Part shown: positions 1-8,093 of the stretch, one piece after another
Layout: every line of letters begins with the position of its first letter
Numbering within the stretch: position 1 is the first letter of the stretch
From: Simiduia sp. 21SJ11W-1
GTDB taxonomy: Bacteria; Pseudomonadota; Gammaproteobacteria; Pseudomonadales; Cellvibrionaceae
Assembly (NCBI RefSeq): GCF_024138675.1
Contig: NZ_CP090959.1
Span: forward strand, 2,449,501 to 2,513,500
Direction: 5' to 3'
DNA: 64,000 nucleotides
The notes under the pieces: generated by a model
Told to the model about the DNA's origin: nothing
What the model saw: the letters and a program-made list of their open reading frames with translations, nothing else
The model's database searches: none
Position numbers and translations under genes: made by a program

Positions 1-114
1 ACAGCACTATTGCCAAGGGCAAAGAGCGGCGGTAAGTTAGAACAGAAATACAAAATCACGGTGAAACATGTTGGCGGCCAAGAGCTGCCAACACCCTTAG
101 CGTCGCCAATTTAA
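1..114 (+). CDS. C-terminal fragment of an unidentified protein
   Basis: An open frame enters from the left edge and ends with TAA at 112-114, giving the last 37 residues. They are basic and polar and finish in a Pro/Leu-rich tail (PTPLASPI). No motif is visible and I do not recognise the family. It lies on the same strand as the acyl-CoA ligase 90 bases further on, but that gene has its own ribosome binding site and nothing shows co-transcription. It is called because the frame is uninterrupted from the edge; it could be a chance frame. Confidence 0.45.
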   Translation, partial: TALLPRAKSGGKLEQKYKITVKHVGGQELPTPLASPI

Positions 115-203
115 CACCACACCAAGGCCGCTTTTCTTAACCTAAAAAAACCTGCGGATGCAGGCCAAAAGCGAGCCACACAATAATAGCGAGAGGTGAT
201 TTA

Positions 204-1832
204 ATGCTTGGCCAAATGATGAATACTCCACTCACCACCACCAGCATCATGCAGTTTGCTGAGCGGGTTTATGCATCCAGTGAAATTGTCAGCGTAACCG
301 CCGACAACCCCGCCCACCGCTACACCTATAAAGATGCGTTCAAGCGGGTGAGGCAGCTGGCAAACGCGCTGAAGAAACTCGGTGTCAAGCAAGGCGATGT
401 GATTGGCACACTCGCGTGGAATGACTACCGCCACCTGGAGTTGTATTACGCCATTTCCTGCTCGGGCATGGTGTGCCACACCATCAACCCGCGGCTGTTT
501 CCCGAACAACTCAACTACATCATCAATCACGCTGAAGACAAGTATGTATTTATTGATGTGTTGTTTGTACCGCTGCTGGAAAAGCTGGCGCCAAGCTTAC
601 CGAAGGTAAAAGGCTACATTGTACTTACCTCCCAGGCCAAGATGCCTGCAGCAAGCAGCCTGGAAAATTTGCTATGTTATGAAAGCCTTATTGCCGATGA
701 GGCCAATACCTTCGACTGGCCCGAACTTGACGAAAACGCCGCCAGCGCGCTGTGTTACACCTCCGGCACCACCGGCAACCCCAAGGGCGTACTCTACTCC
801 CACCGCAGCACCGTGTTACACACCTACGCCACTGCCATGCCCGATGTGTTCGGTATTTCTGTGCGCGATGTGGTGCTTCCTATTGTGCCGATGTTTCACG
901 TCAACGGTTGGGGGCTTGTGTATACCGTACCGATGATTGGCGCAAAGCTTGTGATGCCCGGCCCCAAAATGGGAGACGGCGAAACGCTTTGTGCGCTGAT
1001 TAATCGCGAACAAGTAACCATTTCCGCCGGCGTACCAACCGTGTGGCTGGCGCTGTTGAACTACCTGGAACAACACCAGGCGAGCATTCCTTCGCTCACC
1101 CGTGTGGTTACCGGCGGTGCCGCTTGCCCACAGCCAATTTTCGATAATTTCCGCGAGCGGCACGGTGTGGAAGTACATCACGCCTGGGGCATGACAGAAA
1201 TGAGCCCGCTTGGCACTTACAACACCTTAAAGCCACACATGCTCGGGTGGCCAGAAGAAGACAAAACCCGGGTTAGGCTAAAACAAGGGCGGCCGGCCTA
1301 CGGCGTTGAATTAAAAATCGTAGACGATAAAAACAACGAGCTGCCTTGGGATGGCAAAGCCGCGGGTGCAGTCAAAGTGCGCGGCCCCTGGGTAATTCAG
1401 CGCTACTTCAAAGCCGAGCAAGACGCCTGTGATGCCGACGGTTGGTTTGAAACCGGCGATGTGGCCAGCATGGATCCAGAGGGCTACATGAACATTACCG
1501 ATCGCACCAAAGATGTGATCAAATCCGGCGGCGAGTGGATTTCATCCATCGAGCTGGAAAACTGCGCCATGACCCATCCGGATGTTGCCGAGGCAGCAGT
1601 CATTGGTGTGAACCACCCTAAATGGACCGAGCGCCCACTGCTGGTTGTGGTGCCCAAGCCCGATAAAAAAATAGATACAAAAACGCTGCTTGCGCACTTC
1701 GAAGGCAAGGTGGCCAAGTGGTGGATACCGGAGGCCTGCGAGCTGGTCACAGAACTGCCACACACCGCCACCGGCAAGGTGAGCAAGAAAGATTTACGCG
1801 CGCAGTTTGACGGCTACCAATGGCCAGCTTGA
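204..1832 (+). CDS. alkK: AlkK-like medium-chain fatty-acid--CoA ligase
   Basis: A 542-residue member of the ANL (AMP-forming) superfamily that activates fatty acids to acyl-CoA through an acyl-adenylate, feeding beta-oxidation. Visible motifs: the P-loop YTSGTTGNPKG near residue 186, the A5-type motif HAWGMTEMSP near 325, the hinge region around FETGDVASMD near 417, and the C-terminal lysine motif TGKVSKKDL. The N-terminus (MLGQMM) and blocks such as CHTINPRLF and VLYSHRSTVLH match what I recall of Pseudomonas AlkK, and length is normal. GAGAGGTGAT sits just before the ATG. Closest alternative: a longer-chain FadD-type ligase; exact chain length cannot be read from sequence. Confidence 0.88.
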   Translation: MLGQMMNTPLTTTSIMQFAERVYASSEIVSVTADNPAHRYTYKDAFKRVRQLANALKKLGVKQGDVIGTLAWNDYRHLELYYAISCSGMVCHTINPRLFPEQLNYIINHAEDKYVFIDVLFVPLLEKLAPSLPKVKGYIVLTSQAKMPAASSLENLLCYESLIADEANTFDWPELDENAASALCYTSGTTGNPKGVLYSHRSTVLHTYATAMPDVFGISVRDVVLPIVPMFHVNGWGLVYTVPMIGAKLVMPGPKMGDGETLCALINREQVTISAGVPTVWLALLNYLEQHQASIPSLTRVVTGGAACPQPIFDNFRERHGVEVHHAWGMTEMSPLGTYNTLKPHMLGWPEEDKTRVRLKQGRPAYGVELKIVDDKNNELPWDGKAAGAVKVRGPWVIQRYFKAEQDACDADGWFETGDVASMDPEGYMNITDRTKDVIKSGGEWISSIELENCAMTHPDVAEAAVIGVNHPKWTERPLLVVVPKPDKKIDTKTLLAHFEGKVAKWWIPEACELVTELPHTATGKVSKKDLRAQFDGYQWPA

Positions 1833-1872
1833 AGGCGTATCAACCACCGACAAGATGACACACACCCACAAG

Positions 1873-1928
1873 GCTGCACCAAGGGAGCGCAACAGCAATA
1901 AACAAGCGCTTTTTTGGTGCAGCTTTTT
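1873..1928 (+). terminator. Rho-independent terminator after the acyl-CoA ligase
   Basis: A 10-bp perfect stem (GCTGCACCAA at 1873-1882 with TTGGTGCAGC at 1914-1923) encloses a second 5-bp stem (AGCGC 1886-1890 / GCGCT 1906-1910) and is followed by TTTTT. It lies 40 bases after the ligase stop and faces the right way for it. The downstream gene is on the other strand. Confidence 0.75.
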
Positions 1929-1951
1929 CAGCAGACAGGCTACAAAAAAAC

Positions 1952-2395
1952 CTAGCTGCCCTGCGCGAACAACTGCTGATAGCTGCGCGCCGATTTATCT
2001 ACCATGCGCGTAAAATATTCAGGCGTAAAGCCCTGCATCTTTTCCAAGGTGCGATCGCACAACACGGCAATGTGGTCTGCCTCTGTCATGTCTGGCGCAG
2101 GCAAGGCAGACAACCCGGTTTTATAACTCGCCCGGGCATTCACCACATTGGCATTAGTTGACTGAGGTGCAAAATCTGCACGTAATCCTTGCAGAGATCT
2201 GTAGGCATCGTAGAGTTTTTGCATATTTTTGGCGCCAAGATTAGCACAATGTTCTATACCCACCTCGAACTTGATCAATAGCAGATCTGCCGCCAACGCC
2301 TTGGCATCAGCCTCGGACATGCCTGCTTTTGCCGCGGGTACGCCCGTGAGGCTCAACACAGTAACCAAACCGAGAACTTGCCTTAACTTTGCCAT
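1952..2395 (-). CDS. Small secreted protein of unknown function
   Basis: 147 residues with a clear Sec signal peptide (MAKLRQ, then a hydrophobic stretch ending PAAKAG). The mature part is mostly helical-looking and polar with two cysteines (EHCANLG and VLCDRTL) that could form a disulfide. I do not recognise the family. The ATG at 2395 is preferred over an in-frame GTG at 2404 because AAGGGTG lies at proper distance from it, whereas the GTG nearly abuts that same site. It is downstream of the DUF4397 lipoprotein on the same strand, but a strong terminator lies between, so it is probably transcribed alone. Confidence 0.7.
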   Translation of the reverse strand: MAKLRQVLGLVTVLSLTGVPAAKAGMSEADAKALAADLLLIKFEVGIEHCANLGAKNMQKLYDAYRSLQGLRADFAPQSTNANVVNARASYKTGLSALPAPDMTEADHIAVLCDRTLEKMQGFTPEYFTRMVDKSARSYQQLFAQGS

Positions 2396-2509
2396 TTTTA
2401 TCACCCTTCACCTCTTTATCTAACGCGGTTGCGAGATATTCAAACAAGTTATATTCAAAGATCAGACCAATTTCAGGTGCAGGTGATAAATACCGGTTAT
2501 TCATCAACC

Positions 2510-2535
2510 AAAAAAGCCGCGGCACAGGCCGCGGC
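2510..2535 (-). terminator. Rho-independent terminator of the DUF4397 lipoprotein gene
   Basis: Read on the minus strand: GCCGCGG, loop, CCGCGGC (2529-2535 with 2516-2522) followed by a T run (complement of A 2510-2515). It lies 38 bases past the lipoprotein stop. Confidence 0.85.
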
Positions 2536-2572
2536 AACTAGGGAGACAACTCAGGCGCCAGGGCGCCACTTG

Positions 2573-3931
2573 TTAAGGGGCGAGGTCATCCAGGCCAATA
2601 ACGCCCAAAGGAGTAGTAAGGCCTGCACCATCACGGGCAATGGCGGTGTAGATACCACCGGCCTCCAGCATTAGGGTGGCGCGAATGGCCTCACTGGTTG
2701 GCGCACCGGTGGGGGTAATCACCACATCATAGGTACCCGCATCAAGGCTTACGTAGCCGGTTTCAGCCTTGAATGGAATATCGCTGAAATTGGGCGTGGC
2801 ACTGGTAATGTCTGCCGCTTCACCCACTACATAAATATCCACATTACCGGCCAGGGTTGAGCCGTGTATCAAACGTACCTTGGCCTCGGTTGCCACCCGG
2901 CGCTCGTTATCCACCAGTACCAGAGGCTCGATGGCGGCCAGCTCGTTGAGGGCAATAATGGTGTAAGAGCCACCATTGGCGAGCGCCACGCCTGGGGCGT
3001 CTATCACTGTGGTGGTGGTATTAGCGGCGTTCACGGCAATATCGTAGTCGCCGGCGGCCAGGTTCACATAACCCACAAAATCAGGGAAGGCGAGATCCTC
3101 AATGGCAGGCATTGCGGCGTCGTTTAAAATCACATCGACTGCCGGCGCGTCTGCAGAATTGTGCACCACTCGCACGTTGGCGCCATCACTTTGATCGTGC
3201 ACCACCGCAACATCCGCACCATCCAGCACGGCGAGCTTGATTGGGGCATCACCCTCCCGGGTAGTGGGAATGGCGCCGATCAGCAAGTCTTGGCCGGCGG
3301 CAAGTGTGACGGTGCCGGAATCGAATACCAGTGTGTCGTCGGTTGTGGTAACCCGAATGCGGTAGTCACCGGCGTCAACTTCCACCGGGCCCAGTACGCC
3401 TTTAAACTCAAAGGTGCCGAGCGGGTCTGCGCCGGTAATGTCTGCCATGGGGTCAGTTACAAACACGTTGACCTCGGGCGCCTCGGCTGCCAGATGTGCT
3501 ACCCGCACACGCACCAGCGCGCTGTCCGACAGGCTGCCGGTATCGGTAACTAACAGCGATTCGATGTTCGCAACGCTATTGACCGCAATCACGTCATAGC
3601 GGGTATCTGCGTCAAAGGTTAAATCAACAGGGCCGATAACGGTTGTGGTATCAGTAGGCAGAATGCCATCCACAGCGATGCTGTAGGTGCCTTCATCCAA
3701 GGTTAAAAAACCGGTGCTGGCTGCATAATCCAGCGAGGTGGCCACCTCGGTATCGTCCACCAAAATATTCACCGCAGGGGCATCGGGCGATGCATGAAAG
3801 ACACGCACCTGGGTTTCAGCGGGCACCACTACTACCGGCTCTGGGCTGTCGTCGTCATCGTCGTCATCAAAGGGGCAGGCTGTCAGTGTCAGGGAAAGAC
3901 CTGCGATTAAGCACAACTGTGAAAGTTTCAT
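2573..3931 (-). CDS. DUF4397-repeat lipoprotein
   Basis: 452 residues. The signal peptide ends in a lipobox (LTAC, Cys19), so the mature protein should be lipid-anchored, probably at the outer membrane. Right after the cysteine comes a run of seven Asp. The body holds four copies of the DUF4397 motif: VRVFHASPDAPAVN near 42, VRVAHLAAEAPEVN near 142, VRVVHNSADAPAVD near 255 and VRLIHGSTLAGNVD near 352, each starting a beta-rich unit of about 100 residues. No catalytic residues are visible. DUF4397 proteins are generally extracytoplasmic and of unknown role. GAGGA precedes the ATG, and the gene has its own terminator, so it is likely monocistronic. Confidence 0.88.
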   Translation of the reverse strand: MKLSQLCLIAGLSLTLTACPFDDDDDDDSPEPVVVVPAETQVRVFHASPDAPAVNILVDDTEVATSLDYAASTGFLTLDEGTYSIAVDGILPTDTTTVIGPVDLTFDADTRYDVIAVNSVANIESLLVTDTGSLSDSALVRVRVAHLAAEAPEVNVFVTDPMADITGADPLGTFEFKGVLGPVEVDAGDYRIRVTTTDDTLVFDSGTVTLAAGQDLLIGAIPTTREGDAPIKLAVLDGADVAVVHDQSDGANVRVVHNSADAPAVDVILNDAAMPAIEDLAFPDFVGYVNLAAGDYDIAVNAANTTTTVIDAPGVALANGGSYTIIALNELAAIEPLVLVDNERRVATEAKVRLIHGSTLAGNVDIYVVGEAADITSATPNFSDIPFKAETGYVSLDAGTYDVVITPTGAPTSEAIRATLMLEAGGIYTAIARDGAGLTTPLGVIGLDDLAP

Positions 3932-4328
3932 TAGCGCATCCTCATTGCAGTTAAAGATATTCAGCCATACATCGCCGAACAGCTACTGCCCATTACGCCA
4001 CCGCTATAGCCACGGTTTGAAAAAAAATATTAAAAATCCCTATGAATCCAATAGCAGCAAGATCTGCGTACAACCACGGTTTAGCGTTTATTTAAGGCAG
4101 GTGTAATACCAACGCCCAAGGCACGCCGTAACATTGTTTGGATTGAAAGCGAGATATTTCAGTGGCTGCGCATCTTAGGGGCCGGGAACCTCAGTGACGC
4201 ATACTACACAGGTTAATCAACAAACGTTGGAGCCGTATTTTGTGTACCAAAACCACAAAACACGCGAATAAAAACATTTTTTTATATGCTTAATTCTTTG
4301 TGATTACAAAGCGCTGAAAAATTCATGT
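3932..4328. other. Intergenic region with no gene seen
   Basis: About 400 bases between the DUF4397 lipoprotein (leaving leftward) and the terminator of the OlsF gene. It is more AT-rich than its surroundings and must carry the lipoprotein promoter. The only structure I see is a small palindrome CTTTGT-GATT-ACAAAG at 4296-4311. No convincing reading frame or RNA gene. Confidence 0.5.
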
Positions 4329-4353
4329 GAAAAAAAAGGAGCCAAAGGCTCCC
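4329..4353 (-). terminator. Rho-independent terminator of the olsF-like gene
   Basis: Minus strand: GGGAGCC-TTT-GGCTCC followed by eight T. It starts 18 bases past the stop codon of the bifunctional acyltransferase. Confidence 0.88.
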
Positions 4354-4370
4354 AAGGGTGCGGCAACCAG

Positions 4371-6086
4371 TCATTGCCCGCCAAGGTAACGCTTTCGTTT
4401 CGCAGCTTTAAGGCGCGTGAGGTCTGCTATGAACAAGCCATCTACACAGTGGCCGAACTCTCTATCCACTCCGAAATCCATTAATGTAAAACCGCCCTCT
4501 TCAAACAGTGCCGCATATTGCTTAAACAGTACCGGCATTTTGCAATTGGCACTGGCAAAGGCCGCCTGCAAGCGCCTGAAGCTTGTCTCTCTATCGCACT
4601 CACCCATTTCAAGATCCAGCGCTTCTTGAATATGCGGCTCCAGTACAAAGGGTGCCTTGCTTATGGCAAGGGTTTGGGGGCTTGCGTGAAAGGATTGGTA
4701 GTGGTGCACCAAGCGATCGCGCAGGGGTTTTTCAATGTCTGCGCTCATGGATACTGGCCCCACTAAATACCGGACATCCGGGCGATGCTGTAACAAGGCG
4801 CCCAAACCCTGCCATAAATAATCCAGGCTGTTTTTGCCCCAGTAATCGGGCGCCACGAAACTGCGGCCCAACTCCACGGCCTGGGCCAGAAGTGGCAGCG
4901 CGGCAGGCTGATAATTAAACAACTCGCTTGTGTAGAGCCCGTGCAGGCCTTGGGTTTGCATAATGGTTTTGCAATTGCCCAGCCGATAGGCACCGGCAAT
5001 GGTGTAGCGCGTGTTATCCCAAAGCACCAGGTGTTGATAGACTCTGTCGTACCCATCCAGATCACGGCGTGAACCGGTGCCCTCGCCCACTTTGCGAAAA
5101 GTTTTTTCCCTGAGGCGCCCAAGCTCGCGCATCAAGGGGCTATCTTCCTCATAGTCACAAAGGTATATGGCCTTATCGTCACGGGTATTGCCGAGCCGCT
5201 GCGCCTGTTCAAGTTGGCGCTTGACCTCGGTGGCAGGCTCCGGGTGAGCGATGGTTTTCTCTGTTACGAACCCTTTGGATTTGCCGCGCCCCATTTTGTA
5301 GAGGTATTTTTTTATACGCTGGGCCAAGTGGCGATCGGCCACTTGCACACTGTCAAGCACCCGCACAGAAATCGGATCGCCCACGGTAAAGTGAATATCC
5401 GTGTGATTTTTATTGAACATTTCACGGGCAAGCCACAAGGTACTTAATGGCTTATAAAGCATGGAAAGGCTATAAAACAGTGCCGAGTTTTTCGCCTCTA
5501 TATGCACCGGCAGCAAACTGGCTTTGGTTTTGCGAATAAAGTGCAAAAACCCCGTTTGCCAGCGGCCGTCACGAATGCCCAGGGGGCTTGCACGCGATAC
5601 TTCCCCTGCAGGAAACACAATTACCGCACATTCTGCCTCAAGCGCCTGTACAACGGCTTTGTAGCTTTTCCGAAACGAGGCGCGCCCAAGGTTATCCAAG
5701 GGCAATAGCAGGTCTTCAATTTGGGTGAAGCTTGTGAGTAGATCATTGGCGACTATTTTTACATCGCGGCGAATCTCGCCCACCGCGCGCAATAGCGCCA
5801 AGCCGTCGAGCGAGCCTACCGGATGATTAGCCACAATCACCACACGGCCCTCAGCCGGAATATTGGCGCGGCTTTTGGCCGAAAGGCTGTAGCTGAAATT
5901 GAAGTAGTCGAATACCTTATCAATAAAGCTGAAGTTTTTTAGTGCCTGATGTTCGGCCAAAAAGGCGTTGATCTCCTCCTCGTGCACAAGTTTGCGCAGC
6001 AAACCGAAGGCGGGCTGCGTTACCAATTTAGGTTGTGCATCAAGCCAGGGCATACGGTTAACAACAGACTGCTCAATATTGATCAT
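4371..6086 (-). CDS. olsF: Bifunctional ornithine lipid synthase OlsF-like (PlsC plus OlsB domains)
   Basis: 571 residues in two acyltransferase modules. The N-terminal half is PlsC/LPLAT-like, with NHPVGSLDG (His88...Asp94) and FPAGEVSR as substrate motif; the C-terminal half (about 300-570) is a GNAT-like OlsB domain (YTIAGAYRLG, YTSELF, SFVAPDYWGKNSLDYLWQG). Fusions of this kind are known as OlsF: the C-terminal domain N-acylates ornithine with a 3-hydroxyacyl group and the N-terminal one O-acylates the product, giving phosphate-free ornithine lipids. The His-Asp spacing is HX5D rather than HX4D. ATG 6086 is chosen because the protein then starts MINIEQ; an ATG at 6101 is also in frame and neither has a strong RBS. 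Monocistronic. Confidence 0.8.
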   Translation of the reverse strand: MINIEQSVVNRMPWLDAQPKLVTQPAFGLLRKLVHEEEINAFLAEHQALKNFSFIDKVFDYFNFSYSLSAKSRANIPAEGRVVIVANHPVGSLDGLALLRAVGEIRRDVKIVANDLLTSFTQIEDLLLPLDNLGRASFRKSYKAVVQALEAECAVIVFPAGEVSRASPLGIRDGRWQTGFLHFIRKTKASLLPVHIEAKNSALFYSLSMLYKPLSTLWLAREMFNKNHTDIHFTVGDPISVRVLDSVQVADRHLAQRIKKYLYKMGRGKSKGFVTEKTIAHPEPATEVKRQLEQAQRLGNTRDDKAIYLCDYEEDSPLMRELGRLREKTFRKVGEGTGSRRDLDGYDRVYQHLVLWDNTRYTIAGAYRLGNCKTIMQTQGLHGLYTSELFNYQPAALPLLAQAVELGRSFVAPDYWGKNSLDYLWQGLGALLQHRPDVRYLVGPVSMSADIEKPLRDRLVHHYQSFHASPQTLAISKAPFVLEPHIQEALDLEMGECDRETSFRRLQAAFASANCKMPVLFKQYAALFEEGGFTLMDFGVDREFGHCVDGLFIADLTRLKAAKRKRYLGGQ

Positions 6087-6169
6087 GGTGTTCTCATCCA
6101 TAGGGTGATGAGAGATACCATAGGCGAGCTTGATGACACTTTTTGGGCAGTTTAATGAACACTCTATGA

Positions 6170-6194
6170 CAAAAAACGGGGGCCGAAGCCCCCG
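6170..6194 (-). terminator. Rho-independent terminator of the first subtilase gene
   Basis: Minus strand: GGGGGC-TTCG-GCCCCC, extended by one G-C pair, then a T run (complement of A 6171-6176). It lies 27 bases past the protease stop. Confidence 0.9.
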
Positions 6195-6220
6195 CAGTAA
6201 ACACTATTAAGCGCGCTTGG

Positions 6221-7786
6221 TTAGCCGCACTTTTTGGGGCCACCTTTGCAGGTGCCGCCGCCGTTGTCACCGCCACCATTGTCGCCACCGCCATTTCCTG
6301 CACAGCCGTAGGTGTCCAGGTAGTCTTTCGCGGCTTTTGCCTGAATCAGGCCATAACCGTAGGCGTTATCGCGCCCGGCCGCTCCCAGATCTTCAGCGGT
6401 TGCATTCATGGCAGCGCGAATCTGGCTATTGGTGCAGCTGGTGTGGTAACTCCACACCAATGCCGCCACACCCGCCACGTGCGGTGTAGCCATTGAAGTG
6501 CCGTCGTATTTGGCGTAGTCGCTCGCGGCAACAATGACGCTGCTGTTGCTGCCAACACTTGCTTTCATGGCTGCGCCGTCTGTGTCTGATACGCCCACAG
6601 AAGGAATGGAGGTTAGGGTTTCACCCAAGGTGCCGCTCAGCACACCTGGCTCATTGTTGTAAATGATGGCAGCAGCACCGCCGCCTGCTTCACAGGCCTG
6701 CACTTTCTCAGCAAAGCTGATTGAACCACGTTCAATCAAGCACACCTTGCCTGTAGCACCGGCGCAGGGTGTATTGCCAATACCGCAATCCATCAAGGTG
6801 CCACTCACGTTGCCTTCGGGCGAGCCATCCATGCCAAGGGCTTCGTAGCTCACACCGGCAACAGTGGCGCCGGCTTCCGAGCCTGCTTGATCAGGCACGG
6901 AAGACAACACGGCCACACCGGGAGCGGCCATTTCAACTTGATCGGTCTGCTGGGAGAAATCGGCCACTACCTTGTTTTCATCAATGGCGGCTACAGACAC
7001 CACAGAGCTATAAGAGGCAGGGTAAGAGTGGCGGGTATTGCCATCGTTACCGGCCGCGGCAATATTCAGCACACCCCGGGCGTTAGACTGGTCAAAACCG
7101 CGCTCTTCCGTGCGCGATGCACGGGAACCGCCAAGGCTCATGTTAATTACATTGGCACCGGCTGCCTCACACTTGCTCACGGCATCAATCAGTGAGGAGG
7201 AGTAGGCCCAGCCGGCTGCATCAAACACCTTGACGATGTGCAGCTTAATGGCGCCATTGGGCAGCACACCCACCACACCTTCGTTGTTGTTCAGTGCCGC
7301 AATGGTGCCAGCCACGTGGGTACCGTGGTGGTTTTGATCTTCATACCAATTGCCTGCGCCGGCCGGGTCGTTATGGCCGGTTACCATGTTACTGGCTAAA
7401 TCCGGGTGGCTGATGTCGTAACCGGAATCGATAATACACACAGTGCGATTGCCCGCCTGCATATCGCTAAGCTGGTCGGCCTGCACCATGGGGATGCCGT
7501 AAGGGGTGGTTTGAGCCAACGGGTAACGCTTTACGTCTTCTTCGATATACTCAATCAAGCCGCTGTTTTGCAGGCCCTTCATGGCCGCGGCCGGCAACAC
7601 TGCAGCAAAGGCACCGTGGTTCGCCAGGTCTGCCTTTTTCTTGCCGCCCATTTTCTCGGCCAGCACGGCTGCAGCCTTGCCTTTGCCGTCTTTGAATTTA
7701 ACAATGTAACGTTGATCGTCGCCGGCCTGCACTGCAGAGACCAGGCCAAGTGTACAAATAGCTGCTGCTAAAGGTTTAAGTAACAT
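6221..7786 (-). CDS. Secreted S8 (subtilisin-like) serine protease with PA insert
   Basis: 521 residues: signal peptide (cleavage near VQAGDD), an inhibitor I9-like propeptide (YIVKFKDG to about 85), then a peptidase S8 domain with Asp120 (CIIDSGYD), His154 (HHGTHVAG), oxyanion Asn247 (AAGNDGN) and Ser431 (GTSMATPHVAG). A protease-associated (PA) domain, about 310-420, is inserted between Asn and Ser. The protein ends in a Gly/Asn-rich linker (two GGGDN units) and a short basic tail with two cysteines instead of the usual C-terminal binding domain. A paralogue lies at 46727-49063. GAGGTGAG precedes the ATG. Expected role: extracellular protein degradation; substrate unknown. Confidence 0.93.
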   Translation of the reverse strand: MLLKPLAAAICTLGLVSAVQAGDDQRYIVKFKDGKGKAAAVLAEKMGGKKKADLANHGAFAAVLPAAAMKGLQNSGLIEYIEEDVKRYPLAQTTPYGIPMVQADQLSDMQAGNRTVCIIDSGYDISHPDLASNMVTGHNDPAGAGNWYEDQNHHGTHVAGTIAALNNNEGVVGVLPNGAIKLHIVKVFDAAGWAYSSSLIDAVSKCEAAGANVINMSLGGSRASRTEERGFDQSNARGVLNIAAAGNDGNTRHSYPASYSSVVSVAAIDENKVVADFSQQTDQVEMAAPGVAVLSSVPDQAGSEAGATVAGVSYEALGMDGSPEGNVSGTLMDCGIGNTPCAGATGKVCLIERGSISFAEKVQACEAGGGAAAIIYNNEPGVLSGTLGETLTSIPSVGVSDTDGAAMKASVGSNSSVIVAASDYAKYDGTSMATPHVAGVAALVWSYHTSCTNSQIRAAMNATAEDLGAAGRDNAYGYGLIQAKAAKDYLDTYGCAGNGGGDNGGGDNGGGTCKGGPKKCG

Positions 7787-8093
7787 TTAACTCACCTCAT
7801 TTATTATCATTAGTATTGGGCTTGCGTTGCTGTACCACTCACCGCTACCCAGCTTATGGTTGTAGCCGCCCCTTCAGATGATCGAGACGACACGCCTCTA
7901 TTGAACGATTGGGTCAAAAAAGCCCACAATGCAACCTTTAGTATTTGTTAGACCAAACTGCTATATGTGAAATTTCGAAAAAAGCCGTTACCAAATTACG
8001 CACCCTGAGCAGAAAGTGCTACATGAATACGCAATGCAACGGCCAACAACACCCAGATTACCACTGATCATCCAGCCCCAATCAGGTAGCCCC
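7787..8093. other. Divergent intergenic region
   Basis: This 307-bp stretch separates the leftward subtilase from the rightward ArsM-like methyltransferase and should hold both promoters. I see no strong -35/-10 pair, no ArsR-like operator and no small gene. The methyltransferase frame is open upstream to 8016, but its likely start is 8094. Confidence 0.5.

Noticed and set aside
144-164. A7 followed by CCTGCGGATGCAGG, a terminator if read leftward
   Set aside because: No leftward gene ends here; the stem is five base pairs and rightward there is no T run.
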